Part shown: in pieces, positions 36,097-43,695 of the stretch | Position numbering within the stretch: the first letter of the stretch is position 1 | Layout: every line of letters starts with the position of its first letter | Assembly: GCA_037071015.1 (NCBI GenBank) | Contig: JBAMOY010000001.1 | Location: forward strand, 62,001 to 126,000 | Length of the DNA stretch: 64,000 nt | Source of the DNA: JBAMOY01 sp037071015 | GTDB lineage: Bacteria; Bacillota_I; Bacilli_A; RF39; UBA660 | Reading direction: 5' to 3' | The notes under the pieces: generated by a model | What the model was told of the DNA's origin: nothing | Database searches by the model: none | The model's input: only the letters and a program-made list of their open reading frames with translations | Program-made: the position numbers and the translations under genes

Positions 36097-36810
36097 GTGA
36101 AAAAAATAATCATTAGTGACTTTGATGATACCATTTATATTAATGGTAAGATTGCCATTAAAACTGTAGAATTAGTTCATCAATTTCGGTCTGCTGGTAA
36201 TTTATTTATTATAGCTAGTGGCAGTTCATATCCATCGTTAATTGATAAAATAAAAGATAGTAAGTTAGAGTACGATTATTTAATATGCGATCATGGGTGT
36301 AATATCGTGAAAAATAACCAATTAATTTTTTCTGAAGTGATCGATCCCGTTATAATTAAAGAATTAATTGCGTATTACAAATTAGACAAACGTGATAATG
36401 TTTTCGCTGTAAGTAAAGATAAGGGTATTGTGTCCTTAAACCATGATTGTATTTCCAAACTTCAAATTCCTTTTAGTATTACTGGGGATGACTTTAAGGC
36501 TAAACAGTATATGAAGGAAAAATATGGTGATAAGATTAATTGTTATTGTATTATGCATAATAATGCAGTAGAGGTTATTTCTGGTAAGGCTAGCAAATTG
36601 AAAGCTATCGATAAAATTATTGATACGGAAAAGTTGAACAGTTATGAAATGTATACGATTGGTGATGGTTACAGTGATATCGAAATGGTACAAAAATATC
36701 ATGGATATTGTGTTGAAAATGCAGTTGAAGATTTAAAGCAGGTAAGTAAAAAAGTATATGGCAGTTTTCCTGAATTTCTCTCTGAAGTTGTTACTTACAA
36801 AATAATCTAA
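36097..36810 (+). CDS. Cof-type HAD-superfamily hydrolase
   Basis: 237 residues. HAD motif I DFDDT at about 9-13, motif II in ASGSSYPSL, a conserved lysine in SGKASKLKAI and motif IV IGDGYSDIEM. The cap inserted between motifs II and III is of the C2B type found in Cof sugar-phosphate and flavin phosphatases. No substrate can be named. The GTG at 36097 has six-base spacing from AGGGTG; an upstream in-frame GTG lies inside that site. It is monocistronic between a divergent protease gene and the rimP promoter. Confidence 0.85.
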   Translation: MKKIIISDFDDTIYINGKIAIKTVELVHQFRSAGNLFIIASGSSYPSLIDKIKDSKLEYDYLICDHGCNIVKNNQLIFSEVIDPVIIKELIAYYKLDKRDNVFAVSKDKGIVSLNHDCISKLQIPFSITGDDFKAKQYMKEKYGDKINCYCIMHNNAVEVISGKASKLKAIDKIIDTEKLNSYEMYTIGDGYSDIEMVQKYHGYCVENAVEDLKQVSKKVYGSFPEFLSEVVTYKII

Positions 36811-36848
36811 TCTTTTTACTTTAAAACACTTTATTTTTATCAGAAATA

Positions 36849-36857
36849 TGTTATAAT
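36849..36857 (+). promoter_or_regulatory. Extended -10 promoter of the rimP-nusA-infB operon
   Basis: TGT-TATAAT about 52 bases before rimP; the -35 region is poor. Confidence 0.6.
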
Positions 36858-36870
36858 AATTACATCAAGC

Positions 36871-36893
36871 AACGAGTGGATATTCCACTCGTT
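36871..36893 (+). promoter_or_regulatory. Leader hairpin of the rimP-nusA operon
   Basis: AACGAGTGGA-TAT-TCCACTCGTT, a perfect 10-bp hairpin followed by AATTTTT, placed within the first 30 nt of the transcript and just before the GGAGGG ribosome binding site. It looks like an early attenuator or pause hairpin. Autoregulation by NusA is a reasonable guess. Confidence 0.55.
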
Positions 36894-36909
36894 AATTTTT
36901 GGAGGGATT

Positions 36910-37164
36910 ATGGATATAGCTGAAAGAGTTAAAAATTTAATCGAACGAACAATTGAAGAACATGGTTACATTTTAGATAATGTTGCATATGAAAAAGAAG
37001 GTAGTATTAATTTTTTAAGAATCATTATTGATAAGCAAGGAATAATCACTGTTGAAGATTGTGTTGAAGTTAGTGGACTTGTCAACCCCATTCTAGATGA
37101 GGCTGATTTAATTGAGGATAATTATATTTTAGATGTTTGTTCTAAAGAGAAAGGTAGTGAGTAA
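36910..37164 (+). CDS. rimP: Ribosome maturation factor RimP, N-terminal domain only
   Basis: 84 residues, against about 150 in ordinary RimP. The N-terminal alpha/beta domain is complete (IAERVKNLIERTIEEHGY, LRIIIDKQGIITVEDCVEVS, ILDEADLIEDNYILDV). The protein then ends in CSKEKGSE, exactly where the SSPGxDRPL linker and C-terminal SH3 domain should begin. No continuation is seen in the other frames, where nusA starts two bases after the stop. RimP helps 30S maturation. Whether the single domain suffices is unknown. Operon position supports the assignment. Confidence 0.85.
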   Translation: MDIAERVKNLIERTIEEHGYILDNVAYEKEGSINFLRIIIDKQGIITVEDCVEVSGLVNPILDEADLIEDNYILDVCSKEKGSE

Positions 37165-37165
37165 A

Positions 37166-38362
37166 ATGCGTAAAAAACAAAATGAAGAATTTAAAGGTAT
37201 GGATCCGAAGGCGTTTAAGGCCGCAGTTGCATTATTGAAAAAGGAAAAAGGTATCGATGAACAAGTAATATATGATGCCTTAGAATTGGCTTTAACATCA
37301 GCCTATAAAAAGAATTATCATTCGTTAACTAATGTTCATATCAAGATTGATAAAGAAACTGGTGAGGTTAAGGTGTATTCTTATAAAACCGTTGTTCCAG
37401 ATAATTATGAAGAGTTAGAAGAATGGGATTTACTTAATGCTAAAGAAGAGCTTAATAAAGAAGTCGATGATGAAGAGGAAGAAGATGATAGTGAACCTTT
37501 TATTTTCGACGAAAGAATTCATATTCCTTTAACTGAGGCTAGAAAAATTATTCCAAATATCGATGTTGATGAAACTATCGAGGAAGAAGTAACACCAAAA
37601 GATTTTGGTCGAGTTGCAGCTGCTACAGCTAAACAAGTTGTAGTTCAAAAAATTCGTGAAGCAGAACGCAATACTATTATTGAAGAATTCAATGATAAAG
37701 AAGATGAAATGGTTACGGGTATTGTTGAAATGGAAGATGTTCGTAATTACTACATTAATTTAGGTAGAACACAAGGTATTTTACCTAAAACAGAAACTAT
37801 TCCTGGTGAAACGATTAAAATGGGTAGTAGTATAAAAGTTTATATAAGTAAAGTAGAAAATAATTCTAAAGGACCATTAATCTTATTATCAAGAAGTCAC
37901 TATGGTTTTGTAAAAAGATTATTTGAATTAGAAATACCAGAAATCAATGAAGGAATTGTACTTGTTTATAGTGTTGGACGGGAAGCAGGATTACGTACTA
38001 AAATAGCTGTGTATTCTGAAAACCCTAATGTCGACGCTATAGGTGCTTGTATTGGTGAAAGAGGCTCACGAATTAATCGTATTATTGAAGAACTAAATGG
38101 TGAAAAAATAGATATTATTTCTTATGACAAGGATCCAATGAAATTTATTGAAAATGCGCTTAGTCCAGCTAAAAATCTTCATGTCCTAGTTACTGATGAA
38201 AAGAAAAAAGAAGCGATAGTTGTAGTTGATGATGATAATCTATCATTAGCAATTGGTAAAAAGGGAGTTAATGTTAAGTTAGCTTCCCGTGTTACACATT
38301 ATAAGATTGATGTTAAAACGAATGATCAAGCTAGAGAAATGGGAATTAATTTTGTGGCTTAA
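37166..38362 (+). CDS. nusA: Transcription termination/antitermination protein NusA
   Basis: 398 residues: N-terminal RNA-polymerase-binding domain (FKAAVALLKKEKGIDEQ), S1 domain (MVTGIVEMED...LGRTQGILPKTE), then KH1 and KH2 with GACIGERGSRINRI and GKKGVNVKLASR. An acidic insert of about 30 residues (EEEEDDSEPFIFDERI) interrupts the N-terminal part. No C-terminal acidic repeats, as usual in Gram-positives. It follows rimP with a two-base gap. Start ATG 37166 follows AAAGGTAGTGA inside the rimP end. Confidence 0.97.
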   Translation: MRKKQNEEFKGMDPKAFKAAVALLKKEKGIDEQVIYDALELALTSAYKKNYHSLTNVHIKIDKETGEVKVYSYKTVVPDNYEELEEWDLLNAKEELNKEVDDEEEEDDSEPFIFDERIHIPLTEARKIIPNIDVDETIEEEVTPKDFGRVAAATAKQVVVQKIREAERNTIIEEFNDKEDEMVTGIVEMEDVRNYYINLGRTQGILPKTETIPGETIKMGSSIKVYISKVENNSKGPLILLSRSHYGFVKRLFELEIPEINEGIVLVYSVGREAGLRTKIAVYSENPNVDAIGACIGERGSRINRIIEELNGEKIDIISYDKDPMKFIENALSPAKNLHVLVTDEKKKEAIVVVDDDNLSLAIGKKGVNVKLASRVTHYKIDVKTNDQAREMGINFVA

Positions 38363-38376
38363 GGGTTGGTGAAATC

Positions 38377-38637
38377 ATGAAAGTAAAAAAAATACCAATG
38401 CGTACTTGTCTAGTGACAAGAGAAAAACTGCCCAAAAAAGATTTAATTCGCGTTGTTAGAACTCCAGAAGGACGTATTGTCTTAGATGAAACTGGTAAAA
38501 TCAATGGGCGTGGAGCTTATTTAAAAAAAGACCTTCAAGTGTTTGAAAAGGCTAAAAAAAGTAATATTTTAGCACGTCAACTAGAGACTGATATTCCAGA
38601 TGAAATCTATAGTGACTTAGTGTCATTAGTAAAGTAG
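38377..38637 (+). CDS. ylxR: YlxR-family RNA-binding protein (RNase P modulator RnpM)
   Basis: 86 residues with the YlxR signature PMRTCLVTREKLPKKDLIRVV and the GRGAYLKKD strand. It is always found after nusA. Work on Bacillus homologues describes binding to RNase P RNA. It has its own TTGGTG ribosome binding site 14 bases after nusA. Confidence 0.93.
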   Translation: MKVKKIPMRTCLVTREKLPKKDLIRVVRTPEGRIVLDETGKINGRGAYLKKDLQVFEKAKKSNILARQLETDIPDEIYSDLVSLVK

Positions 38638-38645
38638 GTGTGATA

Positions 38646-39125
38646 ATGAAAAGGTCCGATTATATTTCTTGGGACGAATATTTTATGGGAATGGCTAAAT
38701 TATCAGCTGCTCGTAGTAAAGATCCCTCTACACAAGTAGGTGCTTGTATCGTCAATGACTTACATAAAGTTTTGTCATTAGGTTATAACGGAACTCCAAT
38801 TGGTTTTAGCGATGATGATATGAAATGGGAACGAGATGGAGCTTATTTAGATACTAAGTATCCATATGTATGTCATTCAGAATTAAATGCGATTTTAAAT
38901 GCTCGTGGGGTTGATCTAACAGGTTCGACTTTGTATGTAACTCTATTTCCTTGCAATGAATGTGCGAAAGCAATCATTCAAGCAGGGATAAAAAAAGTTA
39001 TTTATGCTGATGATAAATACGCTGATAGTGACAGTGTAAAGGCTTCAAAAATAATGTTTGATGAGTGTAAAATTGAATATAAACGATATAATTTTTCTGG
39101 TAAAATATTACCTTTAGAATTATAA
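38646..39125 (+). CDS. dCMP deaminase / cytidylate deaminase family
   Basis: 159 residues. The zinc site is visible as CHSELNAI (His with the proton-relay Glu) and PCNECAKAII (two Cys). ISWDEYFMGMAKLSAARSKDPSTQVGACI is the standard N-terminus of dCMP deaminase (ComEB type). It would supply dUMP for thymidylate synthesis. The gene occupies the place where ylxQ (L7Ae-like) lies in many Firmicutes. An in-frame GTG at 38640 lies in the ribosome binding site, so ATG 38646 is taken. Confidence 0.92.
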   Translation: MKRSDYISWDEYFMGMAKLSAARSKDPSTQVGACIVNDLHKVLSLGYNGTPIGFSDDDMKWERDGAYLDTKYPYVCHSELNAILNARGVDLTGSTLYVTLFPCNECAKAIIQAGIKKVIYADDKYADSDSVKASKIMFDECKIEYKRYNFSGKILPLEL

Positions 39126-39148
39126 AACAAATGAAAGAGGTGATGTTT

Positions 39149-41251
39149 ATGATGAGTGTATTTGAATATGCTGAAGATGTAAATAAGACGGTTGATTATA
39201 TATTAAAAAAAGCTACTGAGCTAGGAATTGGTGTCAATAGTGATGATGATATGCTTAGTGAAGACGATATTATTATGTTAGATAATGCTATTGATGATGA
39301 TAGTGAAGAATTAGAAGATCATATTGAGGAAATTGCCGATGAAATTATCAAAAAAGAAAAAATTGAAACTGGGCATGCAACCAATAAGGTCAAGATAAAA
39401 AAGAAAAACGAACAGATGGTTAATTCTAAGAAGGAACTAGCTAATAAGAAAAAACAAATGTATAAAAACAAAGAGAAACTTATGTCTAATACGCCAGCAG
39501 TTGATGATAATATTGTTTTATACAAAGATAATATGACAATTAGCGATTTAGCTAATGCGTTAAATGTAAATGGTGCGGAAATCATCAAAAAACTATTTAA
39601 TCTTGGCATTATGGCAACCTTGAATAATGCTATAAGTTTTGAAAATGCTGAAATTTTAGTTTTGGATTACAATAAAGAATTGAAAAAAGAAGCTACAGCT
39701 GATGTTACTAACTTTGAAGAATTTGAAATTAATGACCGTGAAGAAGATTTACAGGCTAGGCCACCAGTTGTAACAATTATGGGTCATGTTGACCACGGGA
39801 AGACCACTTTATTGGATACAATTAGAAAAAGTAGCGTAGCTTTAGGTGAAGCCGGTGGAATTACGCAAGCTATTAGTGCTTACCAAGTTATGTGTAATGG
39901 TAAATTAATCACCTTTATTGATACTCCAGGCCACGCAGCCTTTACAGAGATGCGTGCTCGTGGTGCGCAAATGACCGATATCATAATTATTATTGTTGCT
40001 GCTGATGATGGTGTTATGCCACAGACTAAGGAAGTAATTGACCATGCTAAAGCGGCTAAAGTTCCAATTATCGTGGCAATCAATAAAATCGATAAGCCTG
40101 GAGCTAATCCGGAAAAGGTTATGACTGAATTAACAGAATATGGCTTGACACCTGATAGTTGGGGTGGTGATACTTTATATACCAATATTTCTGCCAAAAA
40201 TGGTACTGGTATTGAAGACTTGTTAGAAAACATTTTATTAGTCGCTGAAATGCAAAATTATAAAGCCAATCCTAACCGTTATGCAGTTGGAACTGTTGTT
40301 GAATCACGTCTTGATAAACACGTTGGACCAGTTGTAACGATGTTAATTCAAAATGGGACCTTACGCTTAGGTGATCCAATAGTTGTTGGTTACGCCTATG
40401 GCAAAGTAAGAACGTTAAAAAATGATAAAGGAGAAGAAATAACTGAGGCTTATCCATCGCAGCCTGTCGAAATTACTGGTATCAATGATACCCCGATGGC
40501 AGGAGACAGATTTATGGCTTTTGAAACAGAAAAGCAATCACGTAGTATCGGTGAGGAAAGACGGAATCAAGCTAAATTAAAAGAAAATCAAAAAAGCACC
40601 TCAGTATCACTTGATGATCTTTTTGCCCAGATTCAAGAAGGAGTCAAAGAAATCAATATTATCATTAAAGCCGATGTTAACGGTTCTGCAGAAGCTGTTA
40701 AAAATTCACTTGAGAAAATTGATGTTGAGGGAGTTAGAGTTAAAGTTATTCGTAGTAGTGTTGGGGCTATTACTGAAGGTGATGTTGTTTTAGCTAAAGC
40801 ATCAAATGCTCTAATTGTTGGTTTTAATATTCGACCTAACAATAGTATTAAAGATTATGCTAAAGAAAATGGCGTTGATATTCGACTTTACGATATTATC
40901 TATAAAGCAGTAGAAGAAATGGAAGCAGCAATGAAGGGAATGTTAGATCCTGAATTTGAAGAAAAAATATTAGGTAATGCTGAGGTTCGCCAATTATTTA
41001 AATTTTCTAAAGTTGGTATAATTGCCGGATCTTTTGTTACAGATGGTATTATTAAAAGAGATTCTAAAGCACGAGTTATAAGAGATAGCATTGTTTTATA
41101 TGATGGTAATATTAATTCATTACAGAGAGAAAAAGATTCAGTTAAAGAAGTGAAAAAAGGTTTAGAATGCGGTATTACTATAGAAAATTTTAATGATCTT
41201 AAAGTAGGCGATGTTATTGAAGCATATGAGATGGTTGAAAAAGCAAGATAA
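39149..41251 (+). CDS. infB: Translation initiation factor IF-2
   Basis: 700 residues. An acidic then lysine-rich N-terminal region of about 130 residues precedes the IF2_N domain (MTISDLANALNVNGAEIIKKL), the GTPase domain from about 205 with GHVDHGKTT (212-220), DTPGHAAF and NKIDK, and the two beta-barrels with the fMet-tRNA-binding C2 region at the end. The ATG at 39149 follows GAGGTG by six bases; upstream in-frame codons fall in the site. A hairpin across the stop codon ends the transcript. Confidence 0.97.
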   Translation: MMSVFEYAEDVNKTVDYILKKATELGIGVNSDDDMLSEDDIIMLDNAIDDDSEELEDHIEEIADEIIKKEKIETGHATNKVKIKKKNEQMVNSKKELANKKKQMYKNKEKLMSNTPAVDDNIVLYKDNMTISDLANALNVNGAEIIKKLFNLGIMATLNNAISFENAEILVLDYNKELKKEATADVTNFEEFEINDREEDLQARPPVVTIMGHVDHGKTTLLDTIRKSSVALGEAGGITQAISAYQVMCNGKLITFIDTPGHAAFTEMRARGAQMTDIIIIIVAADDGVMPQTKEVIDHAKAAKVPIIVAINKIDKPGANPEKVMTELTEYGLTPDSWGGDTLYTNISAKNGTGIEDLLENILLVAEMQNYKANPNRYAVGTVVESRLDKHVGPVVTMLIQNGTLRLGDPIVVGYAYGKVRTLKNDKGEEITEAYPSQPVEITGINDTPMAGDRFMAFETEKQSRSIGEERRNQAKLKENQKSTSVSLDDLFAQIQEGVKEINIIIKADVNGSAEAVKNSLEKIDVEGVRVKVIRSSVGAITEGDVVLAKASNALIVGFNIRPNNSIKDYAKENGVDIRLYDIIYKAVEEMEAAMKGMLDPEFEEKILGNAEVRQLFKFSKVGIIAGSFVTDGIIKRDSKARVIRDSIVLYDGNINSLQREKDSVKEVKKGLECGITIENFNDLKVGDVIEAYEMVEKAR

Positions 41252-41265
41252 TTCTTGCTTTTCTT
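41239..41265 (+). terminator. Terminator overlapping the infB stop codon
   Basis: AAAAGCAAGA-TAAT-TCTTGCTTTT. The infB stop lies in the loop, and the downstream T run is short and mixed with C, so partial readthrough into rbfA is possible. Confidence 0.7.
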
Positions 41266-41272
41266 TAAAATA

Positions 41273-41281
41273 TGATATAAT
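41273..41281 (+). promoter_or_regulatory. Extended -10 promoter of rbfA
   Basis: TGA-TATAAT sixteen bases before the rbfA ATG, just after the infB terminator. Confidence 0.55.
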
Positions 41282-41296
41282 TAAAATGGTGATATA

Positions 41297-41653
41297 ATGA
41301 ATAATATTAAATTAGAAAGAATTAACAGTAATCTCGTAAAAGAATTAAGTTATATTTTAGCATCAGAGATTAAAGATAACGATATAAAGTTTGTAACAAT
41401 TACAGATTGCAAAGTAACTAATGATTTAAGTTTTGCTAAAGTTTATTTTACTGTTTTAGATAATAATCGCAAACAAGAAACGTTAGAAGCTTTAAAAGGT
41501 GCAAGTGGATTTATTCGTAGACAACTAGCTGATCGTGTAGAAATTAGACATATACCAGAACTACAATTTGTATATGATGAGTCAATTCAATACGGTCAAA
41601 AGATAGAAAAAATTATTGATGAAATTCATCAAAATAATAAAGAGGGTGATTAA
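41297..41653 (+). CDS. rbfA: Ribosome-binding factor A
   Basis: 118 residues with the RbfA KH-like fold: an N-terminal LERINSNLVKELSYILASEI helix, VTNDLSFAKVYFTVL and GFIRRQLADRVEIRHIPELQFVYDES. It assists late 30S maturation at the 16S 5' end. It follows infB as in most bacteria. Its stop shares bases with an upstream ATG of the next frame, and GGGTG near its end serves the next gene. Confidence 0.96.
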   Translation: MNNIKLERINSNLVKELSYILASEIKDNDIKFVTITDCKVTNDLSFAKVYFTVLDNNRKQETLEALKGASGFIRRQLADRVEIRHIPELQFVYDESIQYGQKIEKIIDEIHQNNKEGD

Positions 41654-41656
41654 TGT

Positions 41657-42115
41657 ATGACGATACCAGAAGCTTATCAATTATTAGGTTTAGATTATAA
41701 TGCTGATGCTGAAACTTTACGTAAAAAAGCTTTTGAATTACGTAAAAAATACTATTTGGAAAAGAATAATTCGGCAATTAATCAGCTTGATATTGCAACA
41801 AGAGTTATTTCTGCATGTGTTGAGAAGAAACAACATTCAACCCTATTTAAAACAGTAAATCCAGAACCTCATGAATATGAATTTTATGAGCACATGTATG
41901 ATAAACCTAAAAGCACTATTCCTTTTGAACAAATTTTACAAAATGAAATTATTTTAAATAATGCTAAGCATCAAATTAGAGATTATTTAGTTTCACTAAT
42001 TACTGGGTTAGATTATATATATGATTTAGATAAGTTACAACAGTTTATAAACAGTAGTGGGCTTAGCTCCATTATATCTATTGAGAGAAAAACACCAGAT
42101 AAAAGACAGAAATAA
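41657..42115 (+). CDS. J-domain-like protein without the HPD motif
   Basis: 152 residues. The first 40 (EAYQLLGLDYNADAETLRKKAF and the following basic helix) follow the helix I-II pattern of DnaJ J-domains, but the HPD loop that activates DnaK is absent; the sequence reads KKYYLEKNN there. The remainder is helical with no recognised domain. It may be a pseudo-J protein or a small ribosome-associated factor. It starts four bases after the rbfA stop and is the last gene before a T-box leader. Confidence 0.6.
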   Translation: MTIPEAYQLLGLDYNADAETLRKKAFELRKKYYLEKNNSAINQLDIATRVISACVEKKQHSTLFKTVNPEPHEYEFYEHMYDKPKSTIPFEQILQNEIILNNAKHQIRDYLVSLITGLDYIYDLDKLQQFINSSGLSSIISIERKTPDKRQK

Positions 42116-42118
42116 AGA

Positions 42119-42147
42119 TTGACGTTATTCCAAAATCATGTTATATT
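42119..42147 (+). promoter_or_regulatory. Promoter of the T-box operon
   Basis: TTGACG (42119-42124), 17-bp spacer ending in TGT, and TATATT (42142-42147). Transcription would start near 42154. Confidence 0.7.
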
Positions 42148-42153
42148 AATTAT

Positions 42154-42362
42154 ATTATTTAGCAATGAAGAATTTTAGGTAGGAATTTAAGTGGACAATA
42201 GAAAGTTAGTGGTTGATGCAAACTAGCCAATCTTAAATTTTAAAGTACAGGTTTGGAGCTAAAACGCTATTTCGCGTTATCGATTTGAGAGCATAATGGT
42301 TATTATGAAATAAGGTGGTACCACGGTTAAATCGTCCTTATATTATAATAATCTTTTTTTAT
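42154..42362 (+). promoter_or_regulatory. T-box riboswitch, probably tRNA-Tyr specific
   Basis: The T-box core AAGGTGGTACCACGG lies at 42312-42326, followed by TCGTCCTT. A long hairpin (GGTTATTATG... with ...CATAATAATC-like complement) and a T run at 42353-42361 form the terminator. The discriminator-pairing base after TGG is T, which demands A73 as in tRNA-Tyr. A TAC triplet at 42246-42248 on the 3' side of stem I is a plausible specifier. Downstream tyrS fits. The leader controls transcription by sensing uncharged tRNA. Confidence 0.9.
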
Positions 42363-42379
42363 ATATTAGGAGTGATAAA

Positions 42380-43018
42380 ATGGTAAAAAGAATCATATTT
42401 GATCTTGATGACACCTTAATTCCTTGGCGAGATGATTATTGGTATCAGTTTATTCCGATGCTAAAGAAATTTAAAGTAATTGACAATGTTGATGATATTA
42501 AACGGTTGAGTGATATTATTGATGAATATGAAAGAGAATATACGCACTATGATGAATCGACCTTTATATCACATATTAATAGAAAAATGGGAAAAGAAAT
42601 ATCTTCTTCCTTCTTTGATGAATTAAAATCTTTTTTCACCACCTGCATACCGAATAGCGTCGATGTGCAGATAGTTGACACTTTATCTTATTTGAACACG
42701 AAATATGAATTAGTGGTGCTGACAAATTTTTTTGAAGATTTACAAAAGAAAAGGTTAGAAAATTATGGAATAATCAATTGCTTTAAACATGTATATGGTG
42801 GAGATAAATTTATCAAACCGAGTAAAGAAAGCTACTTATTAGCCTGTGGTCCATATCATCCTAATGAATGTATAATGATTGGTGATAATTTTCAAAATGA
42901 TGTCGAAGGCGCTATTAAAAATGGATTACAGGCTATTTATTTAAATTTAAGTCACAAAAAAGTTAGCGAAGATATCGCTTCCATTAACAGTTTAGAAGAA
43001 TTGAAAGATATTTTATAA
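42380..43018 (+). CDS. HAD-superfamily hydrolase
   Basis: 212 residues with motif I FDLDDT at the N-terminus, motif II VVLTNF, a lysine in GDKFIKPSKESY and motif IV MIGDNFQNDVEGA, typical of phosphatases with a small helical cap (YjjG/PGP-like). It is the first gene under the tyrosine T-box and precedes deoC by 12 bases. The substrate is unknown. A sugar phosphate or nucleotide would suit the deoC neighbour, but that is only context. Confidence 0.85.
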   Translation: MVKRIIFDLDDTLIPWRDDYWYQFIPMLKKFKVIDNVDDIKRLSDIIDEYEREYTHYDESTFISHINRKMGKEISSSFFDELKSFFTTCIPNSVDVQIVDTLSYLNTKYELVVLTNFFEDLQKKRLENYGIINCFKHVYGGDKFIKPSKESYLLACGPYHPNECIMIGDNFQNDVEGAIKNGLQAIYLNLSHKKVSEDIASINSLEELKDIL

Positions 43019-43030
43019 GGAGGTTTAGTT

Positions 43031-43693
43031 ATGGAATTAAATAAATATATTGATCATACTAATTTAAAAGCAAATGCAACAAAAGCAGATATAAAAAAAC
43101 TATGTGATGAGGCAATAAAATATAAATTTGCATCGGTTTGTGTTAACCCTTGTTATGTTGAATTGGCTTCTTCAATTTTAAAAGATACTAATATTGAAGT
43201 TTGTACCGTAATTGGTTTTCCATTAGGAGCAAATAACGTACGAACGAAAGAATATGAGGCTATCATCGCTATTGAAAATGGTGCTACTGAAATTGATATG
43301 GTTATCAATATCGGAGCTTTAAAAGATAAAGATTATGATTATATTAAAGAGGAAATTGAAAGTATCCGTGATGCCATTGATGGGCATGTATTAAAGGTTA
43401 TCGTGGAAACCTGTTATTTAACTGATGATGAAATTAAAAAGATGACGGAAATTTGTAATGAGACTTTTGTTAATTTTATTAAAACTTCCACAGGTTTTGG
43501 TACTAGAGGAGCTAGTGTTCATGATGTTGAAATTATGAATACCTATCGAAATGAAATCCTTGAGATTAAAGCTAGTGGTGGTATTAAAGATATTGATACT
43601 GCTGAAGCAATGATTAAAGCTGGTGCTACTAGACTAGGAACAAGTAGTGGTGTTCAATTAATGACATTGGAAAATGATGAAGGAGATGATTAG
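43031..43693 (+). CDS. deoC: Deoxyribose-phosphate aldolase
   Basis: 220 residues. The TIM-barrel aldolase signatures are present: IDHTNLKANAT, FASVCVNPCYV, TVIGFPLGA, the LKVIVETCYL strand with the reactive lysines further on at VNFIKTSTGF, and IKASGGIKD. It splits 2-deoxyribose 5-phosphate to glyceraldehyde 3-phosphate and acetaldehyde. An AAGGAGG site precedes the ATG. Its stop is two bases before tyrS. Confidence 0.96.
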   Translation: MELNKYIDHTNLKANATKADIKKLCDEAIKYKFASVCVNPCYVELASSILKDTNIEVCTVIGFPLGANNVRTKEYEAIIAIENGATEIDMVINIGALKDKDYDYIKEEIESIRDAIDGHVLKVIVETCYLTDDEIKKMTEICNETFVNFIKTSTGFGTRGASVHDVEIMNTYRNEILEIKASGGIKDIDTAEAMIKAGATRLGTSSGVQLMTLENDEGDD

Positions 43694-43695
43694 AA

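Noticed and set aside
36436..36702. Antisense open frames over real genes (for example 36436-36702, 39319-39609, 39880-40233)
   Set aside because: They overlap well-identified genes on the opposite strand and have no ribosome binding site or recognisable product.
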